Shown: positions 1 through 5,869, counted from the stretch's first letter. The stretch is 5,869 nt of DNA from Helicobacteraceae bacterium (GCA_027068615.1 JAMOQV010000140.1:1-5869), one strand, 5' to 3'. Notes: generated from the sequence alone by a model not told the origin. Translations and numbers: made by a program.

Positions 1-680
1 AAATAACCATCTAGCTTATTACCACTTGTTTCTATTCTTACATCTAGTTTCTCTTTTTGTAACTCTTTTCTAGCTATTTGCTTATCAAGTTTTTCTTTAT
101 CACTAAAAGAATGAGTATTTTTTCTTTTTGTAAAATATCCATATTCTTCGACTCTGTATCGAATTTTGCTTTACTATTTGTGTAATCTTCGGTATAATTT
201 TTTATATCAGAAGAGGAGTTAATATGTGTACTGGAGCTGGAACTTGTTTTATCGCTATGATGGTCGTAGCCGTTGTTTTGGGCTTTATCTTTGGTGGAAG
301 AAGAAGTTGGAGAGAACTTATCAATTAAACTATCTTTTAAATCTCCTGCTTTTTTAATTCCTTTTCCAATAGGGTCATGCAACATCCTATTTAAACCTAA
401 CAATGCTGCACCCATATCTAATGCACCATCAACAAAGTTTTCTACTACATTAAAAGGACTATCATCTTGCTAATCCATGCATACCTGAAAGATGACCAGA
501 TTGTTTAGAAGCTATCCATTCTGTCAACTCTGAGCCACCCAAGCCATCAAGTTCTGCAATCTCATCATTAGTAAAAGCTGCTACTTCCTTACCATCTTTT
601 AGTGCTTTTTTAAGTATATCTGTTTGTTTTTCTACATTTGCTTTTTGAGATACTGCCTTTAAACCTGATTCTTTTAGCCC
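1..680 (-). pseudogene. 3' part of an unrecognised minus-strand gene, two frameshifts, 5' end lost
   Basis: I do not recognise this protein. Reading the minus strand from 680 downward, one frame is open from about 680 to a TGA at 464-462 and ends in GMHGLAR. The next frame opens right after a TAG at 472-470 with QDDSPFNVVENF and runs to a TAA at 76-74. A third frame then reads NTHSFSDKEKLDKQ and stays open to the left edge. All three pieces have similar style: a globular part first, then a Ser/Asp/Lys/Asn-rich linker, then a Lys/Glu-rich, possibly helical tail. Removing one base near 465-475 and adding one T to the T6 run at 118-123 would restore a single frame, which argues that this was one gene. 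The 5' end stops at an in-frame TAA at 686-684, just where transposase homology begins on the other strand. The linker-rich style would suit a conjugation or phage structural protein, but that is only a guess. Real decay and sequencing error cannot be told apart here. Confidence 0.6.
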
Positions 681-681
681 A

Positions 682-909
682 AATTATGATGCATTTTTAA
701 CTGAAACATTTGATGTAGCACTCAAAGATAAAGAGATTGGTTTAGTAAGAGCTGATAGTGGGTTTTATTCTAACAATTTTTTAAAATGGTTTGAAAAGAG
801 AGATTTAAACTATGTTATAGCTGTAAAGTTTTATCAAAATATTAAATTACTGATAGCTCTTGCGAATTTTCGCCTCATATCTTATAATCTATTGTTTCAT
901 TGGCTATGA
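682..909 (+). pseudogene. IS1380-type transposase remnant, middle piece
   Basis: The plus strand reads NYDAFLTETFDVALKDKEIG, then VRADSGFYSNNFLKWFEKR, then LNYVIAVKFYQNIK, ending in a TGA at 907-909. The VRADSGFY block followed by an aromatic and basic stretch is the signature around the second catalytic Asp of IS1380-family DDE transposases (DDE_Tnp_1 group). The piece starts abruptly: upstream in the same frame a TGA sits at 646-648, and the codons between belong to the opposite-strand gene. Clear transposase-like residues run only to about position 845; the last 20 or so codons (LLIALANFRLI and on) do not look like the family. The region bearing the first catalytic Asp is absent, so the element cannot be autonomous. 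Family assignment is from memory of the motif. Confidence 0.72.
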
Positions 910-1151
910 AGTTATTTATGCTCTCTTACTTAATGATGGCATATAATATTATGGCACTTTTTAAGCATCAGGTTTTAAATTCAACAATGCAATTAAAAAC
1001 TCTTAGAGCCTACTGCTTTGCAATAGGCTCATGGATAACAAATCATGCTAATGAAGAAGTCCTAAATATAGCTTTACCTCAAAAAAGAAGGGCTTGGATG
1101 AACTTTTTAGATGTAAAAACAATACTAAATAACAACACTAAAGTTAAGTAA
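900..1151 (+). pseudogene. IS1380-type transposase remnant, C-terminal piece
   Basis: From about 903 the sequence reads AMKLFMLSYLMMAYNIMALF, later LKTLRAYCFAIGSWI and LPQKRRAWMNFLD, and ends at TAA 1149-1151. This matches the usual C-terminal end of IS1380-like transposases: a (V/M)xxAYNLM(S/A)LF helix, then LRxxxFAIGxxI, then a (K)RRxW motif. It is in a different frame from the piece at 682-909 and cannot be joined to it without a shift. The stretch between them that should carry the catalytic Glu is missing, probably 100 residues or more judging from normal family length. The apparent TTG start at 900 is only the edge of an open frame, with no ribosome binding site, so this should not be annotated as a separate gene. 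Confidence 0.75.
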
Positions 1152-1284
1152 GATTATAAAAAATACCATCAACTATGTGTAAATATTATTTAATTACATT
1201 TTTACTTTTTTTTAAAAAGATATTTTTAACCTTACAATAAGCAGTAAAATTGTAGGATACAACATATAATTATTAGGATTTCTT
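1152..1284. other. AT-rich spacer between IS remnant and ATPase gene
   Basis: No open frame or RNA gene is visible in these 133 bases. The spacer contains a T8 run (1206-1213) followed by A5, an inverted repeat TACAAT (1233-1238) / ATTGTA (1249-1254), and the probable promoter and ribosome binding site of the ATPase gene. The right end of the IS remnant should also fall here but was not recognised. Confidence 0.5.
1265..1278 (+). promoter_or_regulatory. Probable -10 box and ribosome binding site of the ATPase gene
   Basis: A perfect TATAAT lies at 1265-1270. AGGA at 1275-1278 is followed by six bases and then the TTG at 1285, which supports that TTG as the start. No good -35 box is visible at the usual distance, as is common in Campylobacterota. 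The -10 box is only about 15 bases from the start codon, so the transcript would have a very short leader that nearly excludes the ribosome site, and the real promoter may lie further upstream. Confidence 0.4.
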
Positions 1285-2595
1285 TTGGATAAATCAGAAA
1301 TTATCACCATTTTAAATGAATGGAACTATTGGAATAGAGAATTACCACAAACAAAAGTAAGAGCTTTTTATGATGATAAAATAACAACTCTTTTAAAATA
1401 TGAAGAGATTTTAGTTATAAAGGGGATTCGTAGAAGTGGTAAATCAACCTTGATGCTAAATAGTATAAAAAACTTATTGGCAAATGGTGTTGATGTGAAA
1501 AATATTTTATTTGTCAATCTTGAAGACCCAAGATTTATTAATAATCTTTCCACAAAACTACTTCAAGATATAAAAGATATTTATCTTGAGTATCTTGATC
1601 CTGATGAAAAACCATATATTTTTTTAGATGAGATTCAAAATATTCCTCATTGGGAAAAATGGGTAAACAAAGAGTATGAACTAAAACTTTCTCACATAAC
1701 ACTTAGTGGTTCTAACTCCTCTATGCTAAGTAGTGAAATCGCATCAAGTTTAAGTGGTAGATACCTCCAAATAGATATTTACCCTTTAAGCTTTAAAGAA
1801 TATCTTCAATTTAAATCAATCAAATTAAACACTAAACTAGATTTTATAGAGAAAAAGATAGAACTAAACCGTGAGTTTGAAGCCTATTTAAAATATGGAG
1901 GTTTTCCAAAGGTATTAGATTATGATGTAGCTGATAAAAAAGATTTACTTATCACCTATAAAGATTCTATACTGCTTAAAGATATTGTTGCTAGATACTC
2001 TCTTAAAGAGTTTAAAACCCTTGAAGAGATAGCTGTTTTTTTACTTGCAAATAGTGGTATATCTCAAAGTATAAATAAACTAAAAAATAATTTTCATATC
2101 TCTTATGATATGGCAAATATCTATTTGGAATATCTTATAAAAGCATATATGCTTTTTGAAGTTCCAAAATTTGACTACTCTTTAAAAAAACAAAATGCTA
2201 ATGATAAGAAATATTATAGTATAGACCTTGGTCTTTCAAACATTATGCGAGTACCAAATCTTCAAACAAGAGGGGATGATTTAGAGAGTGTTGTTTTTTT
2301 AGAGTTATTAAGACGAGGTTTTAAAGTTTACTACTATAAAACCTCTAACGGCTTAGAGTGTGATTTTATAGTTGAAAAAGATAACAAAATAAAAGAGCTT
2401 ATTCAAGTTACATTCTCTCTAAAGGATGAAAAAACAAAAAAAAGAGAACTAAGGGTATTTTCTAAAGCTATACAAGAGTTACAACTTAAAGATGTAACAC
2501 TCTTAGTCATAACTGAAGATAATAGTTCAGATATAATCTATGATGATTTAGAGATTAAGAGTATCAATATAAAAGAATGGCTATATTTTTCCTGA
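1285..2595 (+). CDS. AAA-type ATPase with DUF4143 domain
   Basis: A 436-residue protein, a normal length for the AAA_14 plus DUF4143 family, whose cellular role is unknown. The N-terminal ATPase has a Walker A motif GIRRSGKST at residues 47-55, a Walker B motif YIFLDEIQ at 111-118 (Asp115, Glu116), a sensor-like strand ITLSGSNSSML around 138-148, and the family SGRY (157-160) and PLSFKEY (167-173) motifs. Residues ~200-300 are a helical linker that includes YLKYGGFP. The C-terminal DUF4143 part has YSIDLGLSN (311-319), a VVFLELLRRGF block, then GLECDFIVE (356-364) and ELIQVTF (371-377). The last two look like a PD-(D/E)xK nuclease fold, but with Gln-Val where Glu-x-Lys is expected, so nuclease activity is doubtful. 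The start is TTG, chosen because AGGA sits six bases upstream and the protein then begins with the usual ILNEWNYW motif. It stands alone after an IS remnant and before a truncated cobS, so it looks like accessory cargo. Such genes are common, scattered and often mobile. Confidence 0.88.
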   Translation: MDKSEIITILNEWNYWNRELPQTKVRAFYDDKITTLLKYEEILVIKGIRRSGKSTLMLNSIKNLLANGVDVKNILFVNLEDPRFINNLSTKLLQDIKDIYLEYLDPDEKPYIFLDEIQNIPHWEKWVNKEYELKLSHITLSGSNSSMLSSEIASSLSGRYLQIDIYPLSFKEYLQFKSIKLNTKLDFIEKKIELNREFEAYLKYGGFPKVLDYDVADKKDLLITYKDSILLKDIVARYSLKEFKTLEEIAVFLLANSGISQSINKLKNNFHISYDMANIYLEYLIKAYMLFEVPKFDYSLKKQNANDKKYYSIDLGLSNIMRVPNLQTRGDDLESVVFLELLRRGFKVYYYKTSNGLECDFIVEKDNKIKELIQVTFSLKDEKTKKRELRVFSKAIQELQLKDVTLLVITEDNSSDIIYDDLEIKSINIKEWLYFS

Positions 2596-2635
2596 TTTTA
2601 CTTTACTAAATTAATTGAACTCAGGTTTTTAGGTT

Positions 2636-2947
2636 ATGTCTCTGCTATCTAGGTTTAATGCTGTTTTAGCGATATACTTTTACCCCTATGTAAGTAAAAG
2701 TGGTATTGCTACTTTAGCTAAAGAGGAGTTAAAACTTTTTCAAGTTGTTATAGCTTTTTTTTATGTTGTTTGCATCTCGATTTTGTTTAAAAGCATATCG
2801 CTTGTATTTTTATCATTTGTTACTCTGTTTTTTATCGGTATCTTTTTTATGAAAAGATACCGAGGTTTTACAGGTGATATTTATGGATTTAGTATCGAAG
2901 TTATTGAACTTGTACTTTTAAATGCACTACTTTTTATATCCAAGTAG
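2636..2947 (+). pseudogene. cobS: Truncated cobalamin synthase (CobS), C-terminal part
   Basis: The 103 residues match the C-terminal part of adenosylcobinamide-GDP ribazoletransferase, the membrane enzyme that joins the lower-ligand nucleoside to the corrin ring in cobalamin synthesis. Visible signs are RFNAVLAIYFYPYVSKSG at the start (the family's RxxxxxxxxxxPYxxxxG stretch), then two or three hydrophobic segments (about 35-54, 56-73, 88-102), then the hallmark GFTGDIYG at 77-84 followed by Glu88 and Glu91. A full CobS has roughly 235-250 residues; the N-terminal half, which holds the conserved Asp-rich catalytic region, is absent. Upstream in the same frame are stops at 2612-2614 and 2630-2632, then the ATPase gene. 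The ATG at 2636 has no well-placed ribosome site (AGG lies only two bases away). It overlaps the 3' end of convergent dapF by 14 bases. Residues look unspoiled, so the loss may be recent. Confidence 0.82.
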
Positions 2948-3674
2948 TGTTAAAAGTATTTTTTACTTCACCTTTAAAAGTTATAGTTTTACCATTGTAA
3001 CCCAAGTATAGAGTATCTCCACTTTTTGGATAAACTTCTATGTTGTTTGGTACTTTTTTCTCAACAAATGCTCTATAAAAACAAGCTGACATACCAGTTC
3101 CACAAGCTAGAGTCTCATCCTCAACACCTCTTTCATAAGTACGAACTCTTAAATTCTTTCCATCTATAAAAGCTATATTTACATTTGCATTGTATTTATA
3201 TCTTAACTCTCTTGCCTCTTCTATGTTAAAAACACTTATATCATCTACAAAAGATACAAGATGCTCTACCCCTGTATTTAAAAACCACCAAGATTTACCA
3301 TCTTCTACTATATCTTTATCTAGTATTTGTGGTGGTGTTAATTCACTCAAAACCATAGCACCATCAACCTCAGCATTTATAACCCCAGCACCAGTTAAAA
3401 AACTCATCTTTGCAGGAGCTAAGTTATGTGTAAAAGCATAATGAGCACAAGCACGACTACCATTTCCACACATATCAGCATGACTACCATCAGAGTTATA
3501 AAACTGCCACTCAAAGTCATACTCACTATGTGGAATTATAACAATAAGCCCATCAGCACCGATGCCATCTTGACGATGACATAACTCTTTTGCTAACTCA
3601 CTTCTATCCTCTTTTATATCCGAATGAAAGATTACAAAATCATTTCCATTTGCACTGTATTTTGCTATATTCAT
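2934..3674 (-). CDS. dapF: Diaminopimelate epimerase
   Basis: Cytoplasmic, cofactor-free racemase-type enzyme converting LL- to meso-diaminopimelate, for peptidoglycan cross-links and lysine. The 246 residues show both halves of the pseudo-symmetric fold. SANGNDF is at 7-13; the first catalytic Cys is Cys69 in ADMCGNGSRA; the second is Cys191 in LACGTGMSA; and ERGVEDET at 181-188 is the substrate-binding signature. The central loop reads NTGVEHLV (133-140) where many bacteria have GNPHxV. It is shorter than the E. coli protein (274), consistent with compact Campylobacterota versions. The start ATG at 3674 overlaps the coaE stop as ATGA, and AAAGG at 3689-3685 lies ten bases upstream inside coaE, so translation is probably coupled. 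It is the last gene of the speE-like/coaE/dapF operon; its 3' end overlaps the cobS remnant. Confidence 0.96.
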   Translation of the reverse strand: MNIAKYSANGNDFVIFHSDIKEDRSELAKELCHRQDGIGADGLIVIIPHSEYDFEWQFYNSDGSHADMCGNGSRACAHYAFTHNLAPAKMSFLTGAGVINAEVDGAMVLSELTPPQILDKDIVEDGKSWWFLNTGVEHLVSFVDDISVFNIEEARELRYKYNANVNIAFIDGKNLRVRTYERGVEDETLACGTGMSACFYRAFVEKKVPNNIEVYPKSGDTLYLGYNGKTITFKGEVKNTFNTTWI

Positions 3675-4264
3675 AAGTATTTAGCCTTTATCTTTTCAAC
3701 AAAATCTTCAACTTCTTGTTGTAAATGTTTTAGATTTTTAGAGTTATCTATAACCCATGTCGCTTTTTGCTTTTTCTCATCTATAGGCATCTGAGATGCT
3801 ATGCGATTTAGTGACTCCTCCTCTGAGTAGCCATTTCGTTTCATAAATCTTTCAAGTTGTATCTCTTTTGGAGTATATACAACTACACTCTCTTTTATAT
3901 CATAAGCACTGTTTTCAAAAAAAAGTGGTATATCTATAAGGTATGGAAATTCAAATTTATCTTGTTTTTCACTTCTTAGTCTTATCTCATCCCTTATCTT
4001 AGGATGTAAAAACTCTTCTAAAGTTTTTTTAGCATCTTCGTTTGAAAAAACAAGTGAGCCAAGTTTTACTCTATCTACTTTTGAGTTTAGTACATACTCT
4101 TCACCAAAGGTCTCTTTAACCCAAGATGCAGAGCTTTGTAGTATCTCATGAGAGATAGTATCTGCATCAATTACTCTCATACCATTTAGTGCAAGTAACG
4201 ATGCAACTGTACTTTTTCCAGTAGCAATTCCACCCGTTAGGGCGATAGCATATTTAAAAGCCAT
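3671..4264 (-). CDS. coaE: Dephospho-CoA kinase
   Basis: Catalyses the last step of coenzyme A synthesis, ATP-dependent phosphorylation of the 3'-hydroxyl of dephospho-CoA, in the cytoplasm. The 197 residues match the family length. The P-loop is GGIATGKST at 11-19. DAD at 33-35 is the conserved acidic motif after the first helix, LHPKIR at 86-91 is a CoA-domain signature, and DIPLFFE at 111-117 is the family's (D/E)xPLLFE motif. A lid-type basic stretch ERFMKRNG with Arg143, followed by RIASQMP around 154-160, is also typical. The start ATG at 4264 overlaps the stop of the speE-like gene in TAATG, and no strong ribosome site is seen, so translation is probably by coupling or re-initiation. 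The stop overlaps the dapF start by four bases. Confidence 0.96.
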   Translation of the reverse strand: MAFKYAIALTGGIATGKSTVASLLALNGMRVIDADTISHEILQSSASWVKETFGEEYVLNSKVDRVKLGSLVFSNEDAKKTLEEFLHPKIRDEIRLRSEKQDKFEFPYLIDIPLFFENSAYDIKESVVVYTPKEIQLERFMKRNGYSEEESLNRIASQMPIDEKKQKATWVIDNSKNLKHLQQEVEDFVEKIKAKYL

Positions 4265-4809
4265 TAGTTTTTAATGATGCCTAAATATTCTTTACGGATG
4301 TAATTACCCATAGCAAAACTAGCTATATGAATATCACAATTATAGTAAGAAAGGTTATCAAGCATATCACTTCTTTGTAGGATGATATCTGCTGTTGGAT
4401 GGTATTCTTTTGAACCTAAAAGTGCAGTTTGTCCATTACCTAAGTTATATGGCATAAGGATTTTAAAGTAATTTCCTAAAATCTGCATCATTGATTTGTT
4501 TGCTTCAACTTCGTCTAGGGACGGATGAGTAGTAACTAAAAGTCCGTCATCTTTTAAAACACGATTTATATGTGCAAAAGCTACACTATCAGCATCCATC
4601 TCAGTTATAACAACATCATAACTTTTATCAGCTTCATCTCTTAAAGCATCTAAATTAGAAGCTATAACTTTACACTCTATATCAGTATGCTTTTGTATCT
4701 CTTTAACCATAGCATCTGCATTTTCACTTACGATTAGAACATTTTGAGGATTTTTATTTGTACAAAGTGGTATGTGTACCATCATTTCAGAGTAGATAAA
4801 TTCTTTCAT
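4264..4809 (-). CDS. Short, degenerate spermidine synthase-like protein
   Basis: A 181-residue protein related to SpeE (putrescine aminopropyltransferase) with a Rossmann methyltransferase-like fold. The family is recognisable at both ends: EFIYSEMMVHIPL at 3-15 corresponds to the conserved E(F/Y)xYHEMMTHxPL, and CDIHIASFAMGNYI at 158-171 to the C-terminal IHxAAFALPxYL. It lacks the usual N-terminal beta domain of about 80-100 residues, and an in-frame TAG at 4824-4822 just upstream shows that this is not a misplaced start. The glycine-rich GGGDG loop that binds decarboxylated SAM is replaced by VSENADAM (27-34), and the catalytic DCTDP region by TEMDADS (69-75). Spermidine synthase activity is therefore unlikely; it may have another role or be a relic. 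The start is supported by AGGAAA at 4823-4818. It is the first gene of the operon with coaE and dapF. Confidence 0.78.
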   Translation of the reverse strand: MKEFIYSEMMVHIPLCTNKNPQNVLIVSENADAMVKEIQKHTDIECKVIASNLDALRDEADKSYDVVITEMDADSVAFAHINRVLKDDGLLVTTHPSLDEVEANKSMMQILGNYFKILMPYNLGNGQTALLGSKEYHPTADIILQRSDMLDNLSYYNCDIHIASFAMGNYIRKEYLGIIKN

Positions 4810-4917
4810 TATTATAATTTCCTATTATTTTATTAAAGTGATTTTAGCATATTTGGATTAATTTTACTTAATTATAGATATAATTACATTAAATTTATAA
4901 AAATATAAAGGTAACAA
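4810..4917. promoter_or_regulatory. Divergent promoter region between speE-like and DUF2892 genes
   Basis: This 108-base AT-rich gap separates two divergent transcription units. For the plus strand, TATAAT at 4879-4884 is a good -10 box, with a weak TTGGAT at 4853-4858 (20-base spacer) as possible -35, and AAAGG at 4907-4911 six bases before the ATG. For the minus strand, TGCTAAAAT (read 4849 to 4841) fits an extended -10 box, and AGGAAA at 4823-4818 is the ribosome site. The two probable promoters lie back to back, about 32 bases apart. No clear operator was seen. Confidence 0.5.
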
Positions 4918-5130
4918 ATGGATTTTAATAAAATAAGAAAATTTTGTAGAGTTTTTCGTATAATTCTTGGATTGGCTTTGATTATAGCTGGTGTTGTAAC
5001 TGGTATAGTATGGTTTTATTTAGGAGTTATCCCTCTTGTAGCTGGAATTGCTAATTTTTGTCCACTTTGTATAATCACTAAAAAATGTGATTTACCTCAA
5101 AATACGGAGTCTAATGATGAGTCAAATTAG
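4918..5130 (+). CDS. Small DUF2892 inner-membrane protein
   Basis: A 70-residue protein of the DUF2892 (YgaP transmembrane-like) type. It has a short basic N-terminus (residues 1-14), two hydrophobic segments (about 14-31 and 33-47) forming a helical hairpin, then a Cys cluster C48-P-L-C51 with a further Cys57, and a polar tail rich in Asn, Glu and Ser. The family pattern GxxL(x)nG...W..LG..PL..G...CP is visible. The function is unknown; relatives are often fused to or near rhodanese sulfurtransferases, and the Cys pair could suit sulfur or redox chemistry, which is inference. ATG at 4918 follows AAAGG by six bases. The end overlaps the start of purM by 14 bases, so the two are cotranscribed, although no functional tie is obvious. 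Confidence 0.82.
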   Translation: MDFNKIRKFCRVFRIILGLALIIAGVVTGIVWFYLGVIPLVAGIANFCPLCIITKKCDLPQNTESNDESN

Positions 5131-5869
5131 TTATAAAGATGCTGGTGTAGATATAGATGCTGGTAATAGTTTTGTAGAAAATATCAAACCACTTGTAAAA
5201 TCTACAAAGATAGAGGGTGTTATGGGTGGCATCGGTTCATTTGCTGGTGCATTTGAATTACCAAAGGGTTTTAAAGAGCCTGTAATGCTTGCTGCTACTG
5301 ATGGAGTTGGTACAAAACTAAAACTAGCTATTGATAGTGGCATCCACAACACTGTTGGGATAGACTTAGTTGCTATGTGTGTAAATGACCTTTTATGTAA
5401 CTTTGGTACACCATCATTCTTCTTAGATTACTATGCTACTGGTAAGCTTGATGTAAATGTTGCTACAAATGTAGTAGCAGGTATTGCTGAGGGTTGTAAA
5501 AGAAGTGAATGTGCATTAATCGGTGGTGAAACTGCTGAGATGCCAGGAATGTATAGTGAAGATGATTATGATTTAGCTGGTTTTGCTGTTGGTGTTGCTG
5601 AAAAAAGCGAGATGGATAGAGTAAGCCTTGTAAAAGCTGGACATAAACTTATAGCACTTCCTAGTTCTGGACTACATTCAAATGGTTTTTCACTTGCTAG
5701 AAAAGTTCTTTTTGAAAAAATGAATTTAGATTTTAATGAAGATTTTAATGGTAAGCCTTTGATTGAAACTCTACTAGAACCTACAAATATTTATGTAAAA
5801 ACTTTCAAAAAACTAAAAAATGAGATAGTGGGTATGGCACATATAACTGGTGGTGGTATAGTTGAAAAC
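5117..5869 (+). CDS. purM: Phosphoribosylformylglycinamidine cyclo-ligase (partial, 3' end outside window)
   Basis: AIR synthetase, which closes the imidazole ring of formylglycinamidine ribotide using ATP, the fifth step of purine synthesis, in the cytoplasm. The 251 codons present are about three quarters of the usual ~330 residues and run open to the right edge. Signatures in order: YKDAGVDIDAGN at 6-17, GGIG at 37-40, ATDGVGTK at 60-67, AMCVNDLL at 86-93, GGETAEMPGMY at 136-146, SSGLHSNGFSL at 183-193, EPTNIYV at 221-227 and HITGGG at 242-247. All the ATP and substrate-loop motifs look intact. There are two adjacent ATGs, at 5114 and 5117; GGAG at 5106-5109 is seven bases from the second and four from the first, so 5117 is preferred. 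The start lies inside the end of the DUF2892 gene. Confidence 0.96.
   Translation, partial: MSQISYKDAGVDIDAGNSFVENIKPLVKSTKIEGVMGGIGSFAGAFELPKGFKEPVMLAATDGVGTKLKLAIDSGIHNTVGIDLVAMCVNDLLCNFGTPSFFLDYYATGKLDVNVATNVVAGIAEGCKRSECALIGGETAEMPGMYSEDDYDLAGFAVGVAEKSEMDRVSLVKAGHKLIALPSSGLHSNGFSLARKVLFEKMNLDFNEDFNGKPLIETLLEPTNIYVKTFKKLKNEIVGMAHITGGGIVEN

Larger units (their letters stand above)
682..1151 (+). mobile_element. Degenerate IS1380-like insertion sequence
   Basis: The two transposase pieces together mark what is left of one insertion sequence. The left end is gone, because transposase homology abuts the broken minus-strand gene within about 20 bases. The right end should lie in the AT-rich spacer after 1151, but I could not recognise a terminal inverted repeat or a target duplication. 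The internal deletion and the loss of an end mean it is immobile. It was probably trimmed by later deletions or recombination. Confidence 0.65.

Noticed and set aside
110..130. A6 run in the minus-strand gene as a programmed frameshift site
   Set aside because: The bases do not form a canonical -1 slippery heptamer in the frame used, no downstream structure was seen, and a second unrelated frame break nearby makes decay or read error more likely.
273..473. 66-codon plus-strand open frame
   Set aside because: It lies opposite the better-supported minus-strand gene, has no ribosome site, and its composition is that of a complement shadow.
1205..1219. CTTTTTTTT-AAAAAG run as an intrinsic terminator of the transposase
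   Set aside because: The only possible stem is pure A-T with no GC pairs and almost no loop, so it would be too weak.
1152..1284. Terminal inverted repeat and target duplication of the IS
   Set aside because: I could not match any end sequence, and the left end of the element is missing for comparison.
1368..1553. 61-codon minus-strand open frame
   Set aside because: Fully inside the ATPase gene on the other strand, which has clear family motifs there.
3190..3441. 83-codon plus-strand open frame
   Set aside because: Antisense shadow of dapF, which has strong motif support through this stretch.
5131..5352. 73-codon minus-strand open frame
   Set aside because: Antisense shadow of purM, whose signature motifs cover the same bases.
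1..5869. CRISPR array, tRNA or rRNA genes
   Set aside because: No regularly spaced direct repeats and no tRNA- or rRNA-like segments were found on reading either strand by eye.

Overview
The window looks like chromosomal DNA of a Campylobacterota (Epsilonproteobacteria) species, most likely a Sulfurimonas-type organism. Reasons: very low GC; tightly packed genes with overlapping stops and starts; and a housekeeping order (cobS end, dapF, coaE, a short spermidine-synthase-like gene, a DUF2892 gene, purM) that fits that group. The organism call is inference from composition, gene order and protein style; no search was run.

There are two halves. The left half (1 to about 2630) is an accessory, scarred region. 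It holds, from left to right: the 3' part of an unrecognised minus-strand gene that runs off the left edge and is broken by two apparent frameshifts; a plus-strand remnant of an IS1380-type transposase, kept as two pieces in different frames with the middle and the 5' end gone; a 133-base AT-rich spacer; and an intact, lone AAA-type ATPase with a C-terminal DUF4143 domain, starting at TTG.

The right half (about 2636 to 5869) is housekeeping. It begins with the last ~100 codons of cobS (cobalamin synthase), whose 5' half is missing exactly where the accessory region ends. Convergent to it is a minus-strand operon, read right to left: speE-like (4809-4264), coaE (4264-3671) and dapF (3674-2934). 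The genes overlap by 1 and 4 bases. Divergent from that operon, and sharing a 108-base promoter region, are a 70-residue DUF2892 membrane protein and purM, which overlap each other and form the start of a second transcription unit that runs off the right edge.

Functionally, dapF supplies meso-diaminopimelate for peptidoglycan and lysine, coaE makes coenzyme A, and purM makes aminoimidazole ribotide in purine synthesis. The speE-like protein keeps the spermidine synthase fold at its ends but lacks the N-terminal domain and the glycine-rich and acidic active-site motifs, so it probably does something else or is a relic.

The most notable points are the apparent replacement of the cobS 5' half by accessory DNA and the degenerate speE-like gene kept inside a conserved operon. 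No wholly new multi-gene system is evident; the lone DUF4143 ATPase is the only intact candidate cargo gene in the accessory part.
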